64,000 nt of DNA from positions 496,001-560,000 of the forward strand of contig JALJCQ010000028.1 in NCBI GenBank assembly GCA_023091665.1, read 5' to 3'. Positions 23,613 through 33,826 of this stretch are shown piece by piece (within the stretch, counting starts at the first letter, position 1; each line of letters starts with the position of its first letter). The notes under the pieces are model-generated. The model was given only the letters and a program-made list of their open reading frames with translations, was not told where the DNA came from and searched no databases. The translations under genes and the position numbers were made by a program. The DNA is from Pythium myriotylum (lineage: Eukaryota > Oomycota > Peronosporomycetes > Pythiales > Pythiaceae).

Positions 23613-24130
23613 CTGTCTTTATATGCGTTTGAGACAGGGAATGAGAGAAAAAGAACGAATAAGGTGTTAGACATTGCGATTCCATCTAGTTCAGAGTAAG
23701 TCCAAACACAGAATTTCACCTTCTTTACATGTTTCCTTCCAGACCAGGATTCCAGACAATGATTTTCTGCGCATTCAAGACCTGTATAAACGCGAATACT
23801 GTATCGTGTGCGCGTTGGTATGCCCGATTACCAGTCCATTCGAACTCGTTGATACATTCCGGTAAGTGAGTCGTATGCAGCCATCCATGTCATTCTTGAC
23901 CCTGAGTTATCACTCTGCCAACAACTTTCATTACAATATTGGTGAGATTCATAAGATATTTCGATACGGAGGCACTGGGCGCCGCAATTTATAGATCTAT
24001 AATAAGTACACTTACTTTGTTATCGTCCTGCGTTCTGGCCTGACTGCCGCAATCCCACTCCTTCAAGCTGAACACCAACGCACGCGAGCTCGGTGAAGTA
24101 ACTAATCACAGATTCGGCCGCGCTGGAGTG
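23613..24130. other. Intergenic, no gene seen
   Basis: Gap between copies 8 and 9 on the plus strand; relatively AT-rich. Overlapping short open frames at 23437-23865 are not supported by any motif. Confidence 0.5.
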
Positions 24131-26393
24131 ATGAGTCCTGGCCCCTCAACAACCAACGTACCCTTATCTGCGAATGGTTTACCGAATATCTGCTCTCTCA
24201 AGTGCTTCCACCGATTCTACGGACTCCTTGGTGTGCCGATGTTGTTTGTATTCTTGGTCTCAGCTTCGTGGACGGTATTGCTTGCCGCAATCCAAGTCGA
24301 GCCAACGATGGTTGCAAACGCGCTAATGGGAACTGCAGAGTTCGACTTCGGGGAGTTCTGGCTGCTTGCTGATCCCGATCTACGAATCGCGATCCCCGCA
24401 GCCACTCTGCTCGGTATATTCGCGATCTGCTACGTGGGTCTTGCCACGATGATGGTCTTCCCAGGAAAATTCATCTCGTCGCCACGATACAATCCAAAAG
24501 CAGTACGATCCACGTCATCAGCGATTGTACTCGCTGCTCGAGTTCAATCCTTTGTGGGTGCGAATCGAGGTTCTCGAAAAGTAGCAGACGGAGACGCGCA
24601 AAGCTGTCACGTCACTGAATCACCACCAGCCTCTTGTCCTGTCCGATCGTTTCGCCGAGTTATGTCGAAGCTCTGCTTTGTTATCAAATCGACCGTTTCA
24701 ATCCGATCTGATGTGAGTATGAACTTCTGAACAGGAGATAACCAACTTCATGTTATGACCTTCGAGGCTTGGATAGAGCGCGACGTTAGCCCTCCCCAAG
24801 TTAGTTTTCCAGACTACAACACTATTCACATACCTCGACGAAGGCTTTCCACTGCCTATTGTCTTCAACTACTCCATTCTGCTATTGACGAATTGGATTC
24901 TCTCCGGCTATCGCTTTTTACGTGTTCAACGCGATCCTCACTATTACGTCACTCGAATCTTCTATGGGTACGTGTGGAAATGAGATTCACCCAATTAAAA
25001 GACGAACATGTTCATTCGTCCTCAATATTTGCAGTTTCGACTTGTTCTTCGCTGTTTTTGCCCCGATGGAAGTTCTCATCTACGCGTACTACACATTTTC
25101 TTTCGATCGGCCAGTTTTCGCAACTAGAGTAGCGGCATTGGCTTCTGATTCCTTTGACCGCACCGCAAGAATGTTCGCAGACCCGACGGAAGTCTCACTG
25201 TTCCGTATAGCGTTTCTCCATCTGCAGTTCACAACACCGATATCCCTGCTCATCAAGTGCCTCTTGAACGCTTTTTCTATCCTAAAATGGCATCACGTGA
25301 TCGTGCACCTAACGAAAAGCGCCCATTCACCCGTAGAGGATCCAGTATGCCGTCAAATCACCTCTACAACCATCAAGCGGTGGAACTTCGTGCACCGCTT
25401 GGTGATGGCAATGGTTTTATTTTGCACCGGGCTTCTCATTTTTGGATATTCAATCGCGTCAGTGCTGAGCACGCGGAAGATATGCAAGACATACGAACAA
25501 TGCAAAGTCCCCAGTTATCAGTGGAGCTTCCGTAAGGAACACTGTCCATGCGTCGTGTTCGTTGACCGGAACCCCGTGATCAGAACAGTAGCTGAATGGT
25601 ATAATCCGCCGGACACAACTCAGAATCTTGCCTCGCTTGCGTTTGCTGGGCATTTACAAGTTGTGCAGATCGTTAACAAACAGCTCCCATACTTTCCAGA
25701 GGAACTGCGTAAGTGCCACCACCTTCAGCAGCTGATACTAGTGTACACCAAAACACTGGAAATCCCGGATTGGGCTCACGAGTTCTCGCGCCTCGAATAT
25801 TTGTACGTACTTTGCCACTGATGTTTTCATCTGGGATATTCATATGTGACCGATTCAATCAGACACATTGAAGGTGACCTGACGAGCAAACAATTGACGT
25901 ACATGCCATATCATCTCTTCAGCAGTATGCCACACCTCATCTTTATCCATCTTGGGTGCCACATCAAGCTACCTCGTATAGGACGCCTGTGTGTTGCAAC
26001 GGGTTCATCTTTGAGAAGTGTGATCTCACTGCATTCTCATGCTTGAATCGTACGGCACAAGGTGAACCTCTAGTAAACTGTGCGACGGACCACATCGATC
26101 CAAGAGACTTCCACGTCCTCATGAACACCGACGGTTTGGTGTGCCCCCCGAACTTACCGTTTGATGTCAAAGACCTCGCCCCGACTGTTGCGACCATCGA
26201 CCAAGCGTGCGGTGGGGTCTTGTACAAGCAATGCTCAGCATTCGGATTGACTGGGATCTGTTACCCAGCGCGAATGCAGCCTGTCTCTTGCCAATTGGAT
26301 CCAGACTACGTAGCCGTACGCCGTCTTGAGATTAAGGGAGGTGTCGGCGCTCCTTGTGACCCCTCAGTCGAGAGCTGGCTTGGCTGCGTGTGA
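24131..26393 (+). pseudogene. LRR/WLGC membrane protein, copy 9, LRR deletion with frameshift
   Basis: Exons 24131..24712, 24777..24967, 25035..25802 and 25863..26393. The first three exons are undamaged and encode five spans and the loop VPSYQWSFRKEHCPCVVF. In exon 4 the sequence HLIFIHLGCHIKLP is followed after a few bases by the codons for SYRTPVCCNGF in another frame. Comparison with copy 8 shows that about 62 codons of LRR sequence are missing between these points, and total coding length is off by 2 modulo 3. Translation would end about 28 codons later, at 26046. The remaining WLGC region (CCNGFIFEKC, GICYPARMQPVSC, VESWLGCV) is clean but out of frame. Intron removal cannot explain this, since the only GT-AG stretch there is under 30 bases. 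Confidence 0.82.
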
Positions 26394-26579
26394 CACAACT
26401 TCAAGTCGAGCCGTTCGAGCGTGCAGGTTCCTCACATCTATTTTCCAGCTTCCATGGACACATCGACCACCACTAATTACCTACCTTTGTTCCCCCCTAC
26501 GATCGAAATTGCCATCTTTGCTCGTTATCAGCCTCTATTTCGTTGTGTCTCTCGTCTTGACTCTTCTTATTCTCACGGT

Positions 26580-27548
26580 TTACAAAATGCGGCACGAACT
26601 CTTCTTCGGCTTGGGCACTTTTTTCTTCCGCACCTCGCGCACAAATGTTTCAAAGACCGCGTTCACGTTGGCGCCCGTGAGTGCACTCGTCTCGATGTAC
26701 GTGGCATTGTAGGAATGCGCTATCCGACGCCCTTCTTCGGTCGAGACCTGGCACCGACTCGGGTCTTTCTCCACAATGTCCTTCTTGTTGGCGACAAGCA
26801 CGATCGGCGGCAGCGGCCGGCGGCTCTCGTTGATCTGCAGATGCAGGTCGAAGAACGGCTGGAGCTCCTGTTCGTGTGGATAGCCCAGGGCAACATAACA
26901 TACCCATGATTAGTCCCGTCGACGCGGCGCTTTTCGCTCGCAAGCACACGGTACGTACATGCAGCGAGATGCGCGAGTCCATGCTGTAGACAAAGACGTA
27001 GCCGTCCTTGTCCATCATCCACTGGCCACGTAGCGACTCAAAGTCGTCCTGGCCGGCCGTATCGAGGATCTCGAGCATCGAGAGGTTCTCGTCCACGTTG
27101 AGCGCCTTGCGGTAGGCGTCTTCGATCGTCGGGTCCCAGTCTTTGACGAAGTAGTCGCGCACAAAGCGCAGCGTGAGCGCGCTCTTGCCGACGCCGCCGC
27201 TGCCGAGCACCGAGAGGTGGAACGTTTCCTGGCCGTTGGCGTTGCCGACCGACTTGTAAAAGGGCTCGCCCTGCGACACGTAGAGCGTGTCGTTGTTCTG
27301 GAGCTCGTCAATGTCCTGGATCTCGGCGCCGCTCGCGAGGAAGACGCGCTTGGCGCGAATCCCGAGCTTCTTGCTCGCCGTCTTCTTGAGCTTGGCGAGG
27401 TTCTCGCGCGGCTTGAGGTTCATCACCTGGAGCGAGCGACGGCTCGTTAGACGCGCCGCGACGAGCGCTACCACGACACGCAGAGCGAGCTCACCTTGCC
27501 CTCGGAGCCGGCCTCGTTCTTGTAGATGAAGAGACGCTTCTCGCTCAT
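26580..27548 (-). CDS. Ras-like small GTPase with N-terminal doublecortin-like (beta-grasp) domain
   Basis: Exons 27548..27495, 27426..26959 and 26867..26580 give 269 residues. The N terminus (MSEKRLFIYKNEAGSEG, then KPRENLAKLKKTASKKLG and RVFLASGAEIQDIDELQNND up to GEPF) resembles doublecortin or ubiquitin-like beta-grasp folds. A Ras domain follows: P-loop GSGGVGKSAL, switch I WDPTIEDAY, switch II DTAGQDDFESLRG, VANKKDI for guanine specificity and ETSALTG. The protein ends SCRIL, a CaaX-type prenylation box whose final leucine favours geranylgeranylation. In switch II the catalytic glutamine (Q61 of Ras) is present. Plant and animal Ras do not carry such an N-terminal domain, so the fusion is a lineage feature. 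The second intron acceptor (AACAG|GAGCTC) is pyrimidine-poor; it was chosen because it alone restores the ELQPFFDL block. Confidence 0.87.
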
Positions 27549-27890
27549 GGTGGTGGCCGCGAGTCGTCGGAGGGAGGGAGAGGGTTAACTTAGTGGGGGG
27601 AGAGAGAGAGAGAGAGAGAGAAGGGGGATCGAGACGGCCGGCGCTTTCGTTGGCGTCGGCGCGCTTTCGTTGGCGTTGGCGGCCGCGTTGGCGTGTCCGG
27701 AGTTGGCGGCCGCGGCTTGTGGGATTTGGTTGATGGGCACCCGGGGCGCGCTGCTGAACATGCACCTCGAGGAACCCTAGCCCTCGTTCTCTCGCCAAAC
27801 AGGCGGTCAGTCCCCCCCCCCCAAATATCTGAGTCTGAGTTTATGGAGAAAGGGGTTGGGATAAGAAAGTTATTACCGTAAATCAGTACT
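27549..27890. other. 5' region of the Ras-like gene, low-complexity
   Basis: Sequence between the Ras-like ATG and the 3' end of WLGC copy 10. It contains an AG dinucleotide microsatellite at about 27600-27622. It also has two adjacent 20-base units, 27641-27660 and 27661-27680, built on GCGCTTTCGTTGGCGT and differing at one base, followed by more GTTGGCG words. A C-run lies near 27810-27820. It probably holds the promoter and 5' UTR of the Ras-like gene; no gene is called. Confidence 0.6.
27641..27680. repeat. 20-base tandem duplication upstream of the Ras-like gene
   Basis: GCGCTTTCGTTGGCGTCGGC is followed directly by GCGCTTTCGTTGGCGTTGGC, with a single C/T difference. An AG microsatellite lies just before it (27600-27622). 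Confidence 0.85.
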
Positions 27891-30387
27891 TCACCGAGTG
27901 TACCCATCTGACGTGCACCCCAGCCAGTGCTCGATGCTGGGATCGCATGGATCGCCCACATGACGTTGGATCTGTAGCTTGCGAAGAGTGACATACTGAG
28001 GATTGAGCTCACACATGATAACCATGGAGCGGGACGGATAGCAAATGCCTGGCACGCCGAAGAGCTCGCACTGCTTAAACATTGTGCCACCGCACGCCAC
28101 ATCGGTCGATTCTCGCGTCGGAATCGTTGCAGTCAGGTCCACGGCCAATCGAGGGTCGCAGCTCTCGAAGCCGATCTCGCTGAGAATCTTCTTATCGACT
28201 GAGGAAATCGCTTCGGTGGAGCATTCGACTCGCGGCTCGCCGATAGCCGAACGATCCAAGCAGGAAAAATTGGTGAGATTGCAGTCGCCATCCAAAAAGC
28301 CGTTGCAGCATATTGGATTCCGGCCCACCATGGTGAACGCCTCGAGTTGACCTAGATTTCTTAACGAAGGAAGAGAACTTACTTGCCATAGATCCACAAG
28401 CACGAGCAGCCGAAGGTTGACGAGATTGTCGAGGCTCGGCAAAATGGTCACGGAGTGCAACAGTGCAAGAGTGAGTTGCTTGAGTCGCTTATTGCAACTC
28501 AAATCGGGGACTGCCGGAATCCTCGGAAGGCCGCCCAGTTGGAGAAACACTAGTTGTGACATCGTTGAAACAAAATCGACAGGTATAGAAGATAGTTGGT
28601 CTGGTGTGAAGTCACCTTCAATGTGGCTGCACCACGACAGATGAGTTTCACGAAAACCGTTGCACGATCGGTCTTACTTACATGAACTGCAGATTTGTCA
28701 GCTCTTTCGCCCATGTTGGAATCGTGATTGTCTTTGTGTAAAGCAGAACCAGTTGTTGCAGTCGAACACATCCACGGAGCTCATCAGGCAGCACAGACAC
28801 TCGTCGATTGAGGATGACAACTAATTTCAAGTCGCCTGTTGCTGCAGCGGCTGCAAGGTTTGGTGCGGTGTCGATGGGGTTTTCCCACTCTGCAAACGAC
28901 CTCACACGAGCATCATGGTCGAGAAAAATGGTGCACGAACACACGTCGGCGTGGAGGTTCCACCTGTAGCTTGGAATTTTGCATTGTAGTAACTTCGAAC
29001 ACACCCTTCTTGAGCTCGCAATCGAGACGGACGAGTAAACGAATATCCCCAGGCCTGTGAAGATGCACCCAATTGCCACAAGCCAATTCCAAGTGCGAAG
29101 CGCTCTGAGTTGTCGCGGCTTAATGCTGGTGGGGGACTTACTCAGAAGAGATATCAAGTACCACCCCTTGCGTATCACCAGTGCGTTGAGGAAAGCTTTG
29201 ATGACTACATCCTCCTTTGTCATGAGCTGAAGGGATTGGAAAGCCGTCCGGCATAGCGAGCCCTGGGTTGGATCGACAGACATGCGCCCGACAGTATCAA
29301 AGTTTCCGAGCGAAATTGCTTCTATCCTCGTGGCATACTCGGCTCGGTCGAAATGGAAGTTATTGTAGGCGTACAGGAGCATTTGCAGCGGTGCAAATGT
29401 AGCAAAAAACAAGTCAAAACTGCATACAGACACTCTCATCCAAGTAAGATCAAAGAAGCAGATCATGGCCGTCAACGTACGTGTAGAAGAGGCACATCAG
29501 TGTTCGATTCGAGTCAGAGAGCTGAAAAATCGAATACGAAGCAGAAATGAGCCAGTTTACTAGCAACAATGTCGCGTTAGAGAGAATGGCCTCAATGGGA
29601 AAGCCCCCATGGAGGTACTTGATGAGCGTAACTGTTTGTAGCAGAAGCTTTGGGAGTGTGAATAACTGATCCTATCAAGTGCGGACAAACTGGATAAGCG
29701 ACTTGCCAACGATTCCATCATAATTCACGTTGAACGAGCCTGATGAGACCGTGGCAGCCACGTCTTTTTGCGTCGAACCCACTCCCACGCCCTCGAGAAC
29801 CAGCCACATTGACCCAGTACAATCTTGGTCAGTGTGGCAGTCTTTTCCGCCACGAGGCGTTGTGCAGATTGGTGAAGATTTATGCATGATGGTCCTTGTC
29901 GCGTCTTCTTTGCGAGTCTTCTTGGCCCTATGCACAAGATCTTGACCACGAGGCCGAGGTAACCGACTGCAACACACGAAAGCACGGTCGTCGCAGGGAT
30001 AGCGATCTCGTCTTCCGCTCGAAGCAGCACCCAGAAGTCCCCCGAGTCGATCGCTCCCGTGTCCATCAACAAGTTGGCGACTTCACTCGGTGCGAGTTGG
30101 ATTATCGCGACGACTACGGTCCAGACGCCCGAGAAGAGGAAGACGGCGACCAGCAGCGTCGCGATCCAACGGAACGAGATGGGTTTGGCTCGCAGCGTGG
30201 TCCTTCTCGCTGCAGCACGCAGCCCCGAGATGGGCACGACCTGGGGCCTCATTTGGCTGTTAGAGGGCCTCTGGAGTGTTTCATCGATCCAGACAGTCGC
30301 AAGGGGGACTAAGAATAGCGAGTCCAGGTCGAAACTGGGCTTGTGAAGAGCTCCAGAGAGGCCGAGTGGTGGAACAAAGCGAGCCAT
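27891..30387 (-). CDS. LRR/WLGC membrane protein, copy 10 (exon 1-2 frame uncertain)
   Basis: ATG 30387 (MARFVPPLGLSG) opens exon 1 with spans at FRWIATLLVAVFLFSGVWTV and ATTVLSCVAVGYLGLVVKIL. Exons 29671..29481, 29419..28682 and 28626..27891 are clean. They encode FDLFFATFAPLQMLLYAYNN, the loop IPSYRWNLHADVCSCTIF, LRRs, ICCNGFLDGDC, CGGTMFKQC, GICYPSRSM and IEHWLGCTS plus a short tail. The expected donor at 29728 (CAAC|GTGAAT) leaves exon 1 with 659 bases, giving phase 2, while exon 2 needs phase 0 as in all sister copies. Either a frameshift lies late in exon 1 (a neighbouring frame from about 29977 does reach the donor in phase) or another donor is used. The variable exon-1 tail is poorly conserved, so the protein could tolerate this. 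Confidence 0.75.
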
Positions 30388-31108
30388 CGTGGACAATGCA
30401 CGGACGGGCGTTTGTTTATGGTCCCACTATTATATGAGCGGGGTTGCATCGATGGACCCGGTGTCCTTCCAAGAGTTGGTACTTTACCAACGGAGTCCGT
30501 TGTATAGTACCAACTGTTGGAAGGACACCAACGATCCCCACGTTGGCATTTCGCTGCTATCTCAGGTTGCCTCACCAACGGCTCTCTCTGGACGAGCCGT
30601 CCGGAGAGAACCAACTGGTGTGGAGAGAGACGTCTCACCTCTCCGGACATCCGGCGTTTGTTGGAATGGCCCGAGTCGGTTGGCATCTCCAACGCAGGGC
30701 TGGCGGCCGACAGCGAGTAGGTCTGGGTGCAGACATGTGGCCCGCCGACTTCAACACACTTCGCGTCCAGGGTTTCTGTCCGCTGCGACCATCACTCTTG
30801 TTCTCCATCTGGCGACTTTCTGGGTGCAGAAAGTCTCGCGAAGGTTGCTTGGACCGGTGCAGGTTGCGCGAAGGTGGCCCAAAAGTGGAAGGAAGAGTCC
30901 TTTCGCCAACTCTCCTTCGTCTTTCGCCGACCAAGCCCTCGCGCATCGACCGAACCATCGCTTCCTCCGGACGGCGCCATCCAGAGTCCAGCAGCTGGAA
31001 GAACCGCAACCTCCGGAACACAGAGTTGGTCTCCGGGCTTTTCACCTCGACCCCCCGGCGTCCACAGCTCGCTCGACTCGCGACTTCCCCTTTCCCTCCC
31101 AACCTCCG
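30388..31108. promoter_or_regulatory. Divergent promoter region with inverted repeat
   Basis: This 720-base stretch separates WLGC copy 10 (minus) from the VPS9 gene (plus). It holds an imperfect inverted repeat (30460-30529) and is dense in CCAAC/GTTGG words. The frame of the VPS9 gene happens to stay open across it, but codon use is unlike the gene body and no family similarity is seen, so it is treated as non-coding or 5' UTR. Confidence 0.5.
30460..30529. repeat. Imperfect inverted repeat, about 34-base arms
   Basis: The left arm 30460-30494 (GGTGTCCTTCCAAGAGTTGG and on) pairs with 30496-30529 (ending CCAACTGTTGGAAGGACACC) with two mismatches and one extra base, around a single central base. 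Both arms contain TTGGTACT/AGTACCAA. It would form a nearly perfect hairpin upstream of the VPS9 gene. Confidence 0.85.
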
Positions 31109-33682
31109 ATGGCCGCTGAGCGGCCTCCGCACGACCCCGATCGGCCGGCAATGGAACCTCCCATGGACGCCACGTCGACCTCGGCGCCCGCCGGCCGCGT
31201 CCGCGAGCGTCGTCTCTCGTCCTCGCCCAGCGTTGGCGCGGCCGCCGACGTTGGCGCGCCGGTCGTGTGGACGACGCCCGACTGGGCCGCGCACCCCGTG
31301 ATCGAGAACTTCTACGGCCACGCGCGCCGCGAGCGCCACAACTCGTTCTTCGAGGTCATGCAGTCGCCCACGAACACGCTGGCGACGTGCACGCTGGCCG
31401 AGAGCTGCAACAACTACGCGCTGCACGACTCGGACGGCGAGGCGAGCGAGGACGCGGACGACGACCGCGGCCGCCCCACGCGCAAGCTCGGCTCGTTCTC
31501 CTACTCGTACACGACCGAGACGAGCGACGAGATCGTTGGCGCCAGTCCGTCCTTCAGCACGAGCACGGTCGCGAGCGCGGACGACGTGCCGCGCGTCCAC
31601 GCGTCCGCGCTGGCCGCCGACCGCCGCCGCGCGTCCACCAGCGCCGTCCCCTTCCACGGCGGCTACGCCCACTGGAGCCGCCAACGGCTCCCGTCCGACC
31701 TCGTGCCCGTGCCGCACTCGGCCGGACGCCTCACGAAACCAACGTTGGACGCCGTCCGGAGCGCGCCCGCGAACCCGCAGTGCGGCCCCGCCGACAGCCC
31801 GTCCAGTAACGCGTCGTCTTCTGGACAAAATCCGGAGAGCCCGACGCGCGTCCGGCGTCCGGGAGGCTTGACGTCCGGACGTCTGCGCACCAAGCTCCAG
31901 GACTGCGTCCTGCAGATCGACGAGCGCATCGGCGTCGAGGTGGCGCTCGCGCGCGACGCCTACGCGAGCATGCGGCGCGCCGCGCAGGCCCCGCGCCGCG
32001 AGTCGCCGTCGCTCATGTGGGCGCTGCTCTGCGGCGTCGGCGCGTCGGCGGCGGGCGCGCGCGGCGCGCGGCCCTCGCTGGACGGCCTCGACTTTCTCCA
32101 CGAGCGACTCGCGATCGCGCGCCACCACCGCGCGCTGAACCAGCTCCAGCGCCACCGGCGCCACGTGAACGGCATCCTGCAGATCGTGACGTCGCACAAC
32201 CCGGACCTCGGGCTCACGGAGAAGCAGCTCGACTCGTTCGAGTCGGCCGACGCCATGCTCGCCAACGACGTCAAGTACAGCATGCTCCAGAAGCAAGTCG
32301 AGGCGCTCGCGACGACGCGCAGGAAGCGCCAGGACGCGCTGCGCCACGCGCGCGGCAAGCACGGCCGCGAGTGCTTCGACTCGCCGCGGCTCAAGAACGC
32401 CATGCTCGCCAAGCTGCTCGAGGCCGTGAGCTGGTACCGACTCGTGCAGACCAACTCGCGAGACGAGTCGGCCTCGAGCTCGGTCGGGCTCTCGGTCGAC
32501 GGCGCCCAGCCCACGCACGAGGCCTCGCTCGCGTCCGGTGCGTCCGGTGCGTCGGGCTCGTCGTCGTCGATCAGCGCGTCGCGCTCGCTGCAAGAGCTCC
32601 AGGTCGAGCGCATCTTGAGTGTGCTGGCCGGCGAGGAGTTCTACTCGGACTACAACGAGCTCATGTGCCAGCCCGACTGGTGGGAGATCGCGCAGGCGCA
32701 CTTTGAGAATATCATCTTCTCCAAGGCTGAGTCGCGCGTGTGCCAGTGGGTGCTTCGAGTGTCGAAAGAAGTCGCGGCCGTGAGCTATGAAGGACTGGAA
32801 GAAGAAAGCTCGTTCCGACTCGAAGATCGAAGAGCCTTGCAGCATGGGAACTCGAAGTTCCACAACCCAGCGGCGGTCGAAGCCGCGCAGCCGCACGCCG
32901 AGTGGACCAAGGACCCGCAGCCCGAGCAGATTCTCGAGTTTGTCGACCGCGTGACGCGACGCATTCGCAAGGAGTTTGACGTTCCGAATGAAGTCACCAA
33001 GAGCCTCAACGCGTTCGTGCAGCGCATGGTGTTCCCTCGGCTCGGTTTGCTCTGTTTCAACAACAAGACGATCATCGACACCCAGCGCAAGGACAAACTG
33101 TGGCGCAAGCAGTGTGTGGATCTGAGCGGTATCCCGCTCGAGAATCTCGGTGTCACGGCCGATCTCGCCGGGAAGATTCGGTCCAAGCTTCCGTTCCGTC
33201 GAGTGGCCGGCGGCCGCAAGGCTTATTTGATTCGGGCGATCGATGCATTCAACTGTATGACGAGCGTCGTGCCGTGCGACCTGCTCGACGAACTGATGTA
33301 CGGCGTCGTGATCCTACACCACGAGGCTGCTTTGGTGTTGGGAACGACCCAGTTCTCTGTCGAGACCTTCTTCCCGCTGCTCACGTACGTGCTTCTCCAC
33401 TGCCAACTCCCGACGATTCACGCGCAGCTGCATATGCTCGAGAACTACGCCATCACGACCACCAACGCAAACGGTGAGGAGTCGTACTACGTTTATTGCG
33501 TCCATGCGGCGGTCGAGTACGTGTGCAATTCAGCCGGATTGACCACCACGCCTCCAGCGCCGCCAATGCCTTCAACCAAGAAGGAAGACTTCAAGAGCGA
33601 TGCCGTCTCTTCTCATGTCCACTCTGTGGAGACGTCTCGTGCAGATCTGAGTTCAGCCGTCGTCGTCGCAGCTCCTGTATAG
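31109..33682 (+). CDS. VPS9-domain protein (putative Rab5-type GEF)
   Basis: A single-exon protein of 857 residues from ATG 31109 (MAAERPPHDP). The C-terminal part at about residues 690-805 matches the VPS9 fold. It contains CDLLDELMYGVVILHHEAAL, then FFPLLTYVLLHCQLPTIHAQ, LHMLENY and the YYVYCVHAAVEYV helix, with the conserved aspartate and tyrosine positions expected of Rab5-family exchange factors. Upstream of it is a helical bundle-like segment (PEQILEFVDRVTRRIRKEFD), as in Rabex-5-type proteins. The first 270 residues are low-complexity, rich in Ser, Arg, Ala and Pro, and very GC-rich (local codon third positions nearly all G/C). The middle section has long Arg/His-rich helices. The protein would activate Rab5-like GTPases on early endosomes; this is family knowledge, not shown here. 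An alternative start is ATG 31151. Confidence 0.8.
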   Translation: MAAERPPHDPDRPAMEPPMDATSTSAPAGRVRERRLSSSPSVGAAADVGAPVVWTTPDWAAHPVIENFYGHARRERHNSFFEVMQSPTNTLATCTLAESCNNYALHDSDGEASEDADDDRGRPTRKLGSFSYSYTTETSDEIVGASPSFSTSTVASADDVPRVHASALAADRRRASTSAVPFHGGYAHWSRQRLPSDLVPVPHSAGRLTKPTLDAVRSAPANPQCGPADSPSSNASSSGQNPESPTRVRRPGGLTSGRLRTKLQDCVLQIDERIGVEVALARDAYASMRRAAQAPRRESPSLMWALLCGVGASAAGARGARPSLDGLDFLHERLAIARHHRALNQLQRHRRHVNGILQIVTSHNPDLGLTEKQLDSFESADAMLANDVKYSMLQKQVEALATTRRKRQDALRHARGKHGRECFDSPRLKNAMLAKLLEAVSWYRLVQTNSRDESASSSVGLSVDGAQPTHEASLASGASGASGSSSSISASRSLQELQVERILSVLAGEEFYSDYNELMCQPDWWEIAQAHFENIIFSKAESRVCQWVLRVSKEVAAVSYEGLEEESSFRLEDRRALQHGNSKFHNPAAVEAAQPHAEWTKDPQPEQILEFVDRVTRRIRKEFDVPNEVTKSLNAFVQRMVFPRLGLLCFNNKTIIDTQRKDKLWRKQCVDLSGIPLENLGVTADLAGKIRSKLPFRRVAGGRKAYLIRAIDAFNCMTSVVPCDLLDELMYGVVILHHEAALVLGTTQFSVETFFPLLTYVLLHCQLPTIHAQLHMLENYAITTTNANGEESYYVYCVHAAVEYVCNSAGLTTTPPAPPMPSTKKEDFKSDAVSSHVHSVETSRADLSSAVVVAAPV

Positions 33683-33826
33683 ATTAGGATTTTTCGAATG
33701 GTTCCTGCGCCGCGAGGCGTAGATGAATGTGGCGCTCTCCTGCGAGAGTTCGATATTTATGACTCATACAATCTCGTTCTAGTGAACTGCTGCTTCCGTG
33801 TCTTGGTTCACTGAGCCACCCACTGC

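Noticed and set aside
25960..25985. A mini-intron explaining the copy 9 frame change
   Set aside because: The only GT-AG interval is under 30 bases, below the smallest intron seen elsewhere in the window (about 40 bases).
30389..31108. Upstream 240-codon extension of the VPS9 protein
   Set aside because: The frame is open but has no ATG-supported similarity, overlaps an inverted repeat, and lies in GC-rich DNA where long open frames are common by chance.
30635..32896. 753-codon minus-strand open frame opposite the VPS9 gene
   Set aside because: It mirrors the GC-rich coding strand, is Arg/Ala/Val-biased, and shows no domain.
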